The notes under the pieces were generated by a model. That model was given only the letters and a program-made list of their open reading frames with translations. It was not told the DNA's origin and did no database searches. 64,000 nt of DNA. Source: Ktedonobacter sp. SOSP1-85 (GTDB lineage Bacteria; Chloroflexota; Ktedonobacteria; Ktedonobacterales; Ktedonobacteraceae). The translations under genes and the position numbers were made by a program. This document shows positions 25,580 to 33,793 of this stretch, one piece after another (the stretch's first letter is position 1; each line of letters begins with the position of its first letter). The DNA is taken from contig NZ_BNJI01000001.1 in assembly GCF_016587415.1 (NCBI RefSeq), positions 4,689,501 to 4,753,500 on the forward strand, in the 5' to 3' direction.

Positions 25580-26286
25580 AACTTCCTCCCAAATCCGCTC
25601 TCTGTATGAAGAAAGCGTGTAGGCCAATCATATAAAGCCAAAAGATCTCATAGGAAAAGGAGGTGCATAGAGTTGCAGGTACCAGTACACAGAAAGCTCC
25701 TGGCTTTTCCTTTTGTTACCCTCCCTATAAACCTGCGCATAAAATAGGTGGTGGCTATGGCTTGCTAGCGAAAAAACGTTTAATTGATAAAAGTATGCAT
25801 AAAAGATACAGAAATGTCTATCTAAGAGAAAAAATACCTATGTAAAAATACGTATTCTTTATAGACCATAAGGGTACTGGTATCTTGAGTGTGCACTAAG
25901 CGGCTTAAACCGGTTCTTAATTTTTAGAGATAAAATTGCATAAAATGCGGATCCACTGTTAAAGAGGGAAATGCTTTCTCTTGTAAGGCTGTTTTTTTGT
26001 TTGTGGTATAACGGGGATGCAATGGAGTGCAGCGCTTCTCGGTGAAGTGACTTCTCTCCAGGTCGGAGAGCAGTCACTTTTGTTTAAGGGATGAAGACCT
26101 GTACTCTGTGCCTGCTAGCGATTTGTGTGTGCGCCATTTTGACAATACGCGGCTTGATCTTACAGTCTGACTAAGCGAGGTAGCCGTCCCTTATTTTGCA
26201 TGTACTAATAAGGCTCTCGTTTGCGTCATAAAGAGTAGTAATATGATAATGTGAAGGCTGTTTCTTCCTGGAGAGGTTTTGATACT
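25580..26286. other. AT-rich intergenic region
   Basis: About 700 bp without a credible protein gene. Short frames on both strands lack ribosome sites. The single structured element is the possible small RNA with terminator at about 26019-26085. Confidence 0.5.
26019..26085 (+). ncRNA. Candidate small RNA with intrinsic terminator
   Basis: A TATAAC hexamer (26007-26012) is followed about 35 nt later by a hairpin: AGTGACT plus CTCTCC pair with GGAGAG plus AGTCACT (26046-26078, 5-nt loop), then TTTGTTT. This would give an RNA of about 65-70 nt. The -35 is poor (TTGTAA, 20-bp spacing), so the promoter is doubtful; the terminator is solid. Confidence 0.35.
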
Positions 26287-26442
26287 ATGCTGGTTTCCGC
26301 GACGCTGGCCCTGATGACCGCAAGCAATACTGGTGGCGAGCGCGCCTGGCTTACGGTGATGCTTATCGTAGGTGTGCTCTTTATCGTACTGGGCTGCGCA
26401 ATCGCCCTCTTTACCCTCTACACCTACCGCAAAGCCCGTTAG
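26287..26442 (+). CDS. Small single-span membrane protein
   Basis: 51 aa starting at the ATG 10 nt after GGAGAGG. One strong membrane helix (TVMLIVGVLFIVLGCAIALF) is followed by a short basic tail (TLYTYRKAR), so the C-terminus is probably cytoplasmic. No family is recognised. A longer GTG-start frame exists upstream but has no ribosome site. A bidirectional terminator separates it from the convergent VOC gene. Confidence 0.55.
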   Translation: MLVSATLALMTASNTGGERAWLTVMLIVGVLFIVLGCAIALFTLYTYRKAR

Positions 26443-26457
26443 ACCTGGCACCCATTG

Positions 26458-26530
26458 CCTCAAGGATAATAAAGAAGTGTCGATGGCGCGGGGGAGCCGC
26501 GCCATCGACACTTCTTTATTACCCTTGAGG
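26458..26530. terminator. Bidirectional terminator, 24-bp perfect stem
   Basis: Arms 26468-26491 and 26497-26520 are perfectly complementary with a 5-nt loop. An outer CCTCAAGG/CCTTGAGG extends the structure. It lies between convergent genes, and the TAA of the VOC gene is inside its outer stem. Confidence 0.75.
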
Positions 26531-26887
26531 CTCAATCATCTCGAAGCGGTTGCCGAAGGGATCGCGGGCCTCAAAGCGCGCGAAGCCAGGGATGGGCACG
26601 GATTCCAGCACTTTAATTCCATACTCTTGCAGGTGAGATTGCCAGGCCGCGACATCTTCGACCTGGTAGGCCAGGTGTGCCTTGCTAGCTGTGCGGTCGA
26701 CGCCATCCTCCGTGCCAACGTGTACCTGCCGGTCGCCGACCTGGAGCCAGAAGCCGCCGCGTCCCTGAAGCGACTCTGGTTTCTCAATCTCGGGCAGGCC
26801 CAGGATATCGCAGTAGAACTTGCGTGCCCCCTCCTCGGCTCCTTTGGGGATCGTTATCTGAGCATGATGTAATCCTTCAATACGCAT
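26519..26887 (-). CDS. VOC-superfamily (glyoxalase/dioxygenase-fold) protein
   Basis: The 122-aa single VOC module has the paired beta-alpha-beta-beta-beta repeats. Likely metal ligands are His7/His8 (GLHHAQITI), the His in VHVGT, the His in KAHLAYQV and Glu in NRFEMIE. The segment ARKFYCDILGLPEIEKP is the usual helix after strand 1. Such proteins serve as glyoxalases, dioxygenases or antibiotic-binding proteins; the reaction here cannot be told. The gene ends inside the terminator shared with the convergent small membrane protein gene. Confidence 0.85.
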   Translation of the reverse strand: MRIEGLHHAQITIPKGAEEGARKFYCDILGLPEIEKPESLQGRGGFWLQVGDRQVHVGTEDGVDRTASKAHLAYQVEDVAAWQSHLQEYGIKVLESVPIPGFARFEARDPFGNRFEMIEPQG

Positions 26888-26926
26888 ACAGGTTATCCTT
26901 CTTTTCTAAGGGATGCTGGAAAAGCG

Positions 26927-27421
26927 TTAGCGGCCCCTGACGATACGCTCAATATCACGCCTGACGTCGCGCTCAGCGATGCTCTGGCGCTTATCGAACA
27001 ATTTCTTACCTTTACAGAGTCCCAGCTCAAGCTTTGCGCGTCCACGCTTCATATAGAGCTTGAGCGGGACCAGGGTCAGGCCCTTTGTCGCCACGCGCTG
27101 GCCCAACTGCTCGATCTCGCGTTTATGCAGCAGAAGCTTGCGCTTGCGTAGCGGCTCATGGTTATAGCGGTTACCATGCTCGTAGACCGCGATATGGGCG
27201 TTCTCTAGCCAGACCTCGCCATTGCGGATGATGGCGTAGGAGCCGCGCAGGTTGACCTTGCCATCGCGAATCGATTTGATCTCGGTTCCCACCAGCGAGA
27301 TGCCCGCCTCAATCGTGCTCTCAACGGTATAGTCATGGTACGCCTGCCGGTTGACCGATACGACCTTGGAGTTCTCCTGCTGAGCCTCTTCTTTTTGTTT
27401 GGTTGTGCTTGCTTTTGCCAT
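26927..27421 (-). CDS. smpB: SsrA-binding protein SmpB
   Basis: Binds tmRNA and delivers it to stalled ribosomes. The family blocks are all visible: NRQAYHDYTVESTIEAGISLVGTEIKS is the beta-barrel start, followed by IRDGKVNLRGSYAIIRNGEVWL, the RKRKLLLHKREI loop, and LTLVPLKLYMKRGRAKLELGL. The tail is basic (GKKLFDKRQSIAERDVRRDI). A short Lys/Gln-rich extension precedes the core. The tmRNA gene (ssrA) was looked for nearby and not found. Confidence 0.96.
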   Translation of the reverse strand: MAKASTTKQKEEAQQENSKVVSVNRQAYHDYTVESTIEAGISLVGTEIKSIRDGKVNLRGSYAIIRNGEVWLENAHIAVYEHGNRYNHEPLRKRKLLLHKREIEQLGQRVATKGLTLVPLKLYMKRGRAKLELGLCKGKKLFDKRQSIAERDVRRDIERIVRGR

Positions 27422-27867
27422 GCGTCTTCTTCCTCCTCAACACAGGTCGTCACACTGCCTGCTAACAAGCAAGCAGGAACACTGTGGTCTCTCTCCACTC
27501 TTTTACACGTGTGAGTAGGCCACAGGAGGTCTCTGCGATACGCCGAACGGGGAAGTGGCAAAAGCTTCTCCCTGCCGCCTTCCCGCCCCTGGCGCGTGCA
27601 AAGACCTGAAAATGGGATAGGGTTATTATAGTATGTGCCTGCGGCTAATACAACTCTACCTTAACAAATACGTGTAGCGACGCTCCATCTACCACTTGTC
27701 TCGGGGATACTCATAAGCGCTATACTATTTGAGATTAGTTGTCGCAAATACCCTTTTGTTGGGGGATAGGCGTCAAGAAGCCGAGGGTGGGTGATGGGCT
27801 GGTTGGGGGAGGGTTTCTTTTTCGCGTTCACACGTTCACAAGAGTAGAGGTACAAGAGGTACTTGGT
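27422..27867. other. Intergenic region between divergent smpB and the MMPL gene
   Basis: About 450 bp that should hold two divergent promoters. No ssrA-like sequence, no strong hairpin and no convincing gene is seen. A long in-frame extension of the MMPL gene runs through part of it but lacks a ribosome site. Confidence 0.4.
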
Positions 27868-30192
27868 ATGTTCTATGCTATTGGTAAGCTGGCGACCCGC
27901 TATCGCTGGTGGATCGTCGGGGTGTGGCTGCTGGCCGGGCTGCTGGCCTTGCCGTTCGCTCCGCGCGCCAGCTCGGTTCTGCGTTCGGGCGGCTTCTTTG
28001 ATCCCAATGCGGAGTCGCAAAAGGCGATTGATCTTTTAACAAGTAAGCTGCATCTGAACCTGACGACCGTCCAGGTTATTTATGATAGTAAACAGTATCG
28101 CGTCGAAGATCCCATTTTTACGCAGAAGGTTGAGCAATCGCTGGCCCAGGTGCGGAACTGGTCGATGGTGGGAGGCGTGGTCAGCTATACGGATAATCCG
28201 CGCCAGATCTCGCAGGATCGCCACGCGGCCTATGTCAATGTGGTGCTGAAGACCGATGCCGATACCGCGCCCAAGATTCTGCCGCAATTAGAGCAGCGCC
28301 TGCGTCATGTGGATGGCATGACGTATCACGTCGGTGGCGGCGCGGTCTTCTATGAAGATATTCAGCAGGTGAGCGAGAACGATCTACGGCGCGCCGAGTT
28401 GCTGGCCTTTCCCTTCGCGATCATTGCCCTGCTGCTCGTCTTTCGCTCCGTGGTGGCGGCGATTCTCCCCGGCCTGGTCGGTGGCTTCGCCGTGGTTGTG
28501 ACTCTAGCTATGCTCTTTGGCCTGGGGCAGGTGACCGATCTCTCCATCTTTGTACTTAATATTACCACTCTCTTCGGCCTGGGCCTGGGCGTCGACTACT
28601 CGCTCTTCATCGTCAGCCGCTTCCGCGAGGAACTGGCGCGTGGACGAGGTGTGAATGAAGCCACGGTTCTCACTATTGCGACCGCAGGCCGCGCCGTGGC
28701 CTTCTCTGGCCTGACGGTCTCGATTGGCCTCTTTGGCCTGACCTTCTTCCGCATCAACATGCTGCGCTCGGTGGGCCTGGGTGGTATGCTTGTGGTGCTG
28801 CTGGCAGTCGCGGCGGCCCTGACGCTGCTCCCCGCGCTGCTCTCAATCCTCGGCACGCGCATCAATGCCTTCCCGGTACGTGTTCCACGCCTGTGGCGAC
28901 GCAGGCAGGCAGCACAGGACGACCATCATGGCTTCTGGTATCGCCTGTCGCAGTTTGTGATGCGCTACCCGGTGCGTATTTTTGTGAGCGTGCTGTGCCT
29001 GCTGGTGGCGTTTGGTCTCCCTTTCCTGGGAGTACGCTTCTCGGCGCCCGATGCCTCGATCCTGCCTCCCTATGTCCCCTCGCGCGAGGCGTATGATATG
29101 TTGCAGCAGCGCTTCAACCTGCGTGAGACGACGCCGATTATCCTGGCGGTGCAGACGAAGGGCGATGTGCTGAGTGACCAGAATATTCGCAACCTCTACG
29201 CGTATACCAAGCGTATTGAGGCCGATCCACGTGTACAGCGCGTGGATAGCATTGTGAGCGCCGATCCGCGCTTTACCCTGGATCAGTATGAGCTGCTGTA
29301 TCATAATCCCAAACTGGTGACCGACCCCTACCTGGGCACGTTGCTCAAGTCGACCGTCTCGGGGAATACGATGCTGGTGCAGGTGGTGAGCAAGTATGAG
29401 ATGAACGATATACGCTCACAGGAACTGGTGGTCACGATTCGCAATACTAATCCAGGGAATGGTATCCATGTCCTGGTGGATGGCGGCTCGGCGGCGGACT
29501 ACGACTATGTCACGACGCTCTACACCGACTTTCCCAAGGCCGTATTGATTATCTTCGCTATTACTTACCTGGTGCTCTTCCTGCTCTTCCGCTCGCTGGT
29601 GCTGCCACTCAAGGCTATTCTGATGAATACGCTCTCGATTCTGGCCAGTTATGGCGCGCTGGTGATCATCTTCCAGGATGGCTTTTTGCACCAGTTCTTA
29701 AATTTCTCGCCCCTGGGCTTTGTGGAGGCGTCGAGTCCCATTCTGCTCTTCTGTACGCTCTTTGGCCTCTCGATGGACTACGAGGTCTTCCTGCTCTCGC
29801 GCATCCAGGAGACCTTCTGGCAGACGGGCGATAATACGCGCTCGGTGGCCCTGGGGCTCCAGCGAAGTGGCGGCATCATTACCAGCGCAGCGGTAATCGT
29901 GATCGTGGTGAGTGCCTGCTTCGCCACGGCTGATGTGATCCTGGTCAAGGCTCTGGGCGTGGGTATGGCTCTCGCGGTCTTCCTGGACGCGACCTTTGTG
30001 CGCGGCCTGCTCGTCCCCTCGACGATGCGCCTGCTGGGCGATTGGAACTGGTGGCTCCCCTTCAAGGGGGTGCAGCGCAAGCCTCCTACCCTCGATAAAT
30101 ATATGCTGGACGAGGACGCGGCGGCGCTCTCACTCAATGGACATAGCGAGAGTAAGGACGTGCAGGATATCAACGTAGGAGGGAAGCTCTAA
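27868..30192 (+). CDS. MMPL/RND-family membrane transporter
   Basis: 774 aa with the MMPL plan: one N-terminal helix, an extracytoplasmic domain, a block of five helices, and the whole unit repeated. The proton-relay Asp-Tyr pairs occur in both halves, GLGVDYSLFIVSRFREELAR and GLSMDYEVFLLSRIQETFW, as in mycobacterial MmpL3-like lipid exporters. The ATG at 27868 is chosen because AAGAGG lies 8 nt upstream and the membrane anchor RYRWWIVGVWLLAGLLALP follows at once. The stop overlaps the ATG of a CrtC/AttH-like lipoprotein gene, so the two products are likely made together and may work together on a lipid. Confidence 0.92.
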   Translation: MFYAIGKLATRYRWWIVGVWLLAGLLALPFAPRASSVLRSGGFFDPNAESQKAIDLLTSKLHLNLTTVQVIYDSKQYRVEDPIFTQKVEQSLAQVRNWSMVGGVVSYTDNPRQISQDRHAAYVNVVLKTDADTAPKILPQLEQRLRHVDGMTYHVGGGAVFYEDIQQVSENDLRRAELLAFPFAIIALLLVFRSVVAAILPGLVGGFAVVVTLAMLFGLGQVTDLSIFVLNITTLFGLGLGVDYSLFIVSRFREELARGRGVNEATVLTIATAGRAVAFSGLTVSIGLFGLTFFRINMLRSVGLGGMLVVLLAVAAALTLLPALLSILGTRINAFPVRVPRLWRRRQAAQDDHHGFWYRLSQFVMRYPVRIFVSVLCLLVAFGLPFLGVRFSAPDASILPPYVPSREAYDMLQQRFNLRETTPIILAVQTKGDVLSDQNIRNLYAYTKRIEADPRVQRVDSIVSADPRFTLDQYELLYHNPKLVTDPYLGTLLKSTVSGNTMLVQVVSKYEMNDIRSQELVVTIRNTNPGNGIHVLVDGGSAADYDYVTTLYTDFPKAVLIIFAITYLVLFLLFRSLVLPLKAILMNTLSILASYGALVIIFQDGFLHQFLNFSPLGFVEASSPILLFCTLFGLSMDYEVFLLSRIQETFWQTGDNTRSVALGLQRSGGIITSAAVIVIVVSACFATADVILVKALGVGMALAVFLDATFVRGLLVPSTMRLLGDWNWWLPFKGVQRKPPTLDKYMLDEDAAALSLNGHSESKDVQDINVGGKL

Positions 30193-31292
30193 TGCAGAGG
30201 ATTATTCAAGGACGCCGTGCCTGGAAGCTTGTTCTGCTCTCCGGGCTGCTGGGACTGATGCTGGCGCTCTCCTCCTGTACCTTTCCCGGCATGGTCTCGA
30301 CCAATGCCCAGTTGCCAGCCTATGTGCCAGTTGGTGAGCAGAAGCCCTTGCCGCCGGTGCAGTTTCCCCAGGACGAGGGTTCGCATAATAACCTGACCGA
30401 GTGGTGGTACTATACCGGCCACTTCAATGGGCAGGATGGTCATCGTTACGGCTTTGAGTTCGTGATCTTCCAGGTCTCGCGCAGCGATCTGCCTCCACTC
30501 TTCGCCTCGCATTTTGCTATCAGCGATATCACGCGGGGTCAGTTCGCCTATGCTCAGCGCAATGTCATGCTACCGTTGGACAACTCAAAGCAAGCGGGCA
30601 TTAACGTGGGGATTGGCGACTGGCGTATCCAGGGCCTCAATGGACACGACCGCCTGGAGGCCTCGATGAAGGACTATGCTATCAAGCTGGATCTCAACGG
30701 CGTTAAGGCGCCCACTCTGCACGATGGCAAGGGCCTGATCACCTATGGCCTGGCGGGCTACTCATACTACTACTCGCGCACGCGTATGCAGGTCAGCGGC
30801 ACGCTGCTCGACCACGGCCAGCCAGTACAGGTCAATGGTCAGGCCTGGATGGATCACCAGTGGGGCAACTTCCTGACCCTCGGTAGCGGTGGCTGGGATT
30901 GGTATAGCATCCAGCTCAGTAATGGCGCGGACATCATGATCTACTTTATTCGCGATGCCACGGGGAAGGTCATCTCAACCTACGTGGGCTATACCGACGA
31001 CAAGGGGCAGAGCATTGTCATTCCCCAGAATGCCGTACAGAACGAGGTACTGGACCACTGGCTCAGCCCGCACACGGGGATCAACTATCCCTCCGGCTGG
31101 CGCGTCTCCATCAACGACCCTCGCCTCAAGGTTGACCTGACGCTCACGCCCCAGCTCAAGGATCAGGAACTTGTCGTTACCAAGTCGACCGGCAACGTTT
31201 ACTGGGAGGGCGCCGTCGATATCCAGGGCCAACAGAACGGCCAATCCCTCTCTGGTCAAGGCTACGTCGAACTAACTGGCTATACAAAATAA
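30192..31292 (+). CDS. CrtC/AttH-type lipocalin-like lipoprotein
   Basis: 366 aa beginning with a lipoprotein signal: a hydrophobic stretch and LSSC as lipobox, so the mature protein is probably membrane-tethered outside the cell. The body carries the double-lipocalin CrtC/AttH pattern: LTEWWYYTGHFNGQDG, YGFEFVIFQ, FASHFAISD, and later QAWMDHQWGNF and GWDWYSIQLSNG. Relatives include carotenoid 1,2-hydratase and secreted AttH proteins of uncertain activity. The start codon overlaps the stop of the MMPL gene, indicating translational coupling. The enzyme activity, if any, is unknown. Confidence 0.83.
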   Translation: MQRIIQGRRAWKLVLLSGLLGLMLALSSCTFPGMVSTNAQLPAYVPVGEQKPLPPVQFPQDEGSHNNLTEWWYYTGHFNGQDGHRYGFEFVIFQVSRSDLPPLFASHFAISDITRGQFAYAQRNVMLPLDNSKQAGINVGIGDWRIQGLNGHDRLEASMKDYAIKLDLNGVKAPTLHDGKGLITYGLAGYSYYYSRTRMQVSGTLLDHGQPVQVNGQAWMDHQWGNFLTLGSGGWDWYSIQLSNGADIMIYFIRDATGKVISTYVGYTDDKGQSIVIPQNAVQNEVLDHWLSPHTGINYPSGWRVSINDPRLKVDLTLTPQLKDQELVVTKSTGNVYWEGAVDIQGQQNGQSLSGQGYVELTGYTK

Positions 31293-31293
31293 T

Positions 31294-31384
31294 CTGTAGG
31301 GTCCAAGCTAGCTTGGACTGCGACCCCCTGCGCCTGGGTGTTGGCTTGCGGGCCTCGCAGTCCATGCCAGCATGGACCCTACAG
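31294..31384. repeat. REP-like inverted pair, family A, copy 5
   Basis: Arms 31294-31323 and 31355-31384 pair overall. Inside, the left hairpin reads CCAAGC/GCTTGG and the right CCATGC/GCATGG, each self-complementary. The right end contains the stop codon of the convergent phosphatase gene. Confidence 0.85.
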
Positions 31385-33106
31385 TTTGAGACTTGCTGGC
31401 GTCTCTTCCTGGTTTGTGGCAGGAGACAGGTCTGCTTTGATCATGGGCAGTTCCAGGGAGGCGATTCTTGTCAATCCATCCTCACCGAGGCCAAGATAGT
31501 CGTGGGTCAGCTTGTAGCCGCCGCTGGTCTCTGGCTGGAGGGTCAGAATGGCCAGGGCGTCCTGGTAGAGGATGTCGTGCTTGACTGCTCCTGAACTGCC
31601 CTCTTCTCGCAGAGGCAGCATACGTGTGCGCAGGCCACCATAGCGCATGCCGTTGATCATTGACTGCCATTCGATCTTGCGCCGGTCCGAGGGCGCAAGC
31701 GCGTTCTGCAAGGGCGTACACACAAACTGGTAGAGGTGTGGTGTTCTCGCCGAGTTGGCCTGCGCTGAGACTCCGTATGAGAAATGCACATCTCCTGAAA
31801 GCACCAGGGCGGTGCCTGGATGTTGCTCAAGGAGTTGGAGCAGGCGTTGCCAACTGCGGGCGTAGAGCGGCCAGTGATCGAAGCTGGCCTTGCGCGCTAC
31901 CGCTAGTTGCTGATGTGCGAACCAGTTTCCTATGCGCTTGAGCAAGCCTGGTTGGGCATGCCAGGGACGCAGGCCGGAGAGATATTCAATCATACCAATG
32001 AGCGGGGGAAGAAGCAGGGGAACCGAGGAGACCAGGAGCGTCACTGGAGAAGGGTTGCTCGCCAGCCACTGTTGAAGCTCGTCCATCTGTTGTTCGCCCA
32101 TGATGGCGGTGGGCGCGTAGAGCGCTTCATCAGATGAGGTGAGCTGCGCGGTCCGCTCCGTGCGTGTGTTGGTGACAAAGATAGCGGGCTGTGTGGCAAC
32201 GGTGTAGTGCCAGGGCAGAGTTGTGGCGCCGGTGAGCGCGGTACGTACGCAGGCCCGTAGATCATCCAGGCAATCTCTGCCACTCTGAAGCGCAGCCTGT
32301 GTCACATCCAGGAGCGGGTGTGTCAGCGTAGCGCCGGGCAGCAGATTGCCCCAGCCCTGGTAGAGCCAGTAGGCGACCAGCCCATCCACAATCGTCTGCT
32401 CTTGCCCCTGGCGTAGGGCCTCTTCTTGCCAGTTAGGCTCGGCGTTCCAGTTGTTGGTAATCTCGTGATCATCGAAAAGCATAAATGTTGGCAGCGCCGC
32501 CAGAGCCTGGCGTACATCCTCATGCGAGGACCAGGCATGTTGATAGAGCAGGGCGAACTCCTCGAAGCGCGAGGCTCCCTGGGCCAGTTCGGGCTGACGC
32601 GCCACCAGGCTGGGCGATGGCTGATCCGCATAGATCTGGTCGCCGATCATTAGCAGCAGGTGGGGCCAGTCCTGCTCGCGCTGCTCGCTATGTTCTCTAA
32701 GCCAGCGGCCAAAGGCGGCGAGCGTATCCTTCTCGGGTTGGTCAAGCTTGCGACAGGAGCCATATGCCACCCGTAGCGGCTGTTTGTTTGCCTCTCCAGG
32801 CGCCGCAAAGGTACGAAAGCCTTGCCAGAGAGCGGGCTGCGTAGCATTACCGTCATCAGCCTTATCCTCTACATGTAAGGCATAGGTATACCAGGTTGAG
32901 GGTAGCAGGCCGCTCAGGCGCGCGGAGAGATAGGCATGTCCGCCTGCCAGGAGTGTGCTAGCGGTGACCTGGACCGTTTCGGCCTCCAGATTGTGTAAGG
33001 GGGTGGCGCTAACGGTAACCTCGCAGGGGCGCGCGAACTCCGCCCAGATGACGACCTCGCTCGCCGTTGTGGCGCGTACGATTGGACCAATCAGCGGAAG
33101 GGCCAT
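31379..33106 (-). CDS. PhoD-like alkaline phosphatase-family phosphodiesterase
   Basis: 575 aa with an N-terminal Fn3/PhoD_N-like beta domain (about 1-105) and a metallophosphatase domain. Metal-site motifs are YGSCRK, LLMIGDQIYADQ, FMLFDDHEITNNWN and LVLSGDVHFSYGV, typical of PhoD-like enzymes. No Tat or Sec signal is seen at the N-terminus, so unlike classical secreted PhoD it may act in the cytoplasm. The stop codon lies in a REP-like repeat that separates it from the convergent lipoprotein gene. Substrate is probably a phosphomono- or diester; specificity unknown. Confidence 0.88.
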   Translation of the reverse strand: MALPLIGPIVRATTASEVVIWAEFARPCEVTVSATPLHNLEAETVQVTASTLLAGGHAYLSARLSGLLPSTWYTYALHVEDKADDGNATQPALWQGFRTFAAPGEANKQPLRVAYGSCRKLDQPEKDTLAAFGRWLREHSEQREQDWPHLLLMIGDQIYADQPSPSLVARQPELAQGASRFEEFALLYQHAWSSHEDVRQALAALPTFMLFDDHEITNNWNAEPNWQEEALRQGQEQTIVDGLVAYWLYQGWGNLLPGATLTHPLLDVTQAALQSGRDCLDDLRACVRTALTGATTLPWHYTVATQPAIFVTNTRTERTAQLTSSDEALYAPTAIMGEQQMDELQQWLASNPSPVTLLVSSVPLLLPPLIGMIEYLSGLRPWHAQPGLLKRIGNWFAHQQLAVARKASFDHWPLYARSWQRLLQLLEQHPGTALVLSGDVHFSYGVSAQANSARTPHLYQFVCTPLQNALAPSDRRKIEWQSMINGMRYGGLRTRMLPLREEGSSGAVKHDILYQDALAILTLQPETSGGYKLTHDYLGLGEDGLTRIASLELPMIKADLSPATNQEETPASLKL

Positions 33107-33793
33107 AGAATGTAATCCATCCTCTCATCGATAGCATATGTTCAAATAGCGCTCGAATGTGCTTCAGCTTATATTACGCCTGACTACGTTATTGGCGCAA
33201 GCAGGGTCATGCTCTTACATAAGACAGTGGTGAAATATCTTGGACGTATATGGCATACTGTGGTGCAATCTGGTATATAACTGGTAGTTTTTGCCCCTTT
33301 GGGCCGTTCTTTCTGACAAAGTATTCAGCGACTTCGCGGAAAATCGCGCTAAAGCTGGATAGAATGAAGACTCTTTCATAAAAATCTCTCTGTTAGGGAA
33401 GGGAAAAGAAGTTGGTCCTGCTATACTTGGATGAAGGCTGGAATGGCTTTACAAGGGGAATCGCCCATAAGCGCCATATACGCAGGGACGAAGAGTATGC
33501 CTGGGTACGCCGGTTCTTTATTGACGACAAAGCGCGATAGTATGGTATACTTTGAGGCGATGTTCTAGAGCTATTTGTATTTCATTTTCCATATGTACTG
33601 ACAATGTAAAACAGATATTACATCCTTTTGTACGGAAAGCTTGTAATATCCCGCACTTGTAGTATAAGATTTGCATAAGAGGATTGGCGAGCGAGCAGGC
33701 CTTATAGATTGATAGGCTAGGTTGGTAGGCGAGGAGGGGGAGACAAGTCCTCTCGTTCCTGAGAATAGATTGTGTGGAGTCACCAGGATAGCT
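33107..33793. other. Intergenic region upstream of the histidine kinase gene
   Basis: About 690 bp with no credible gene. Promoter-like pairs for the kinase gene include TTGACG (33521-33526) with TATACT (33546-33551) at 19-bp spacing and TTGTAA (33641-33646) with TATAAG (33663-33668) at 16 bp; neither is decisive. Confidence 0.4.

Noticed and set aside
25859..26077. 72-codon minus-strand frame in the intergenic gap
   Set aside because: No ribosome site, no domain, and it overlaps the hairpin of the candidate small RNA.
27422..27867. tmRNA gene next to smpB
   Set aside because: No tRNA-like 3' end (GGTTCGA...CCA) or tag-reading frame was found.
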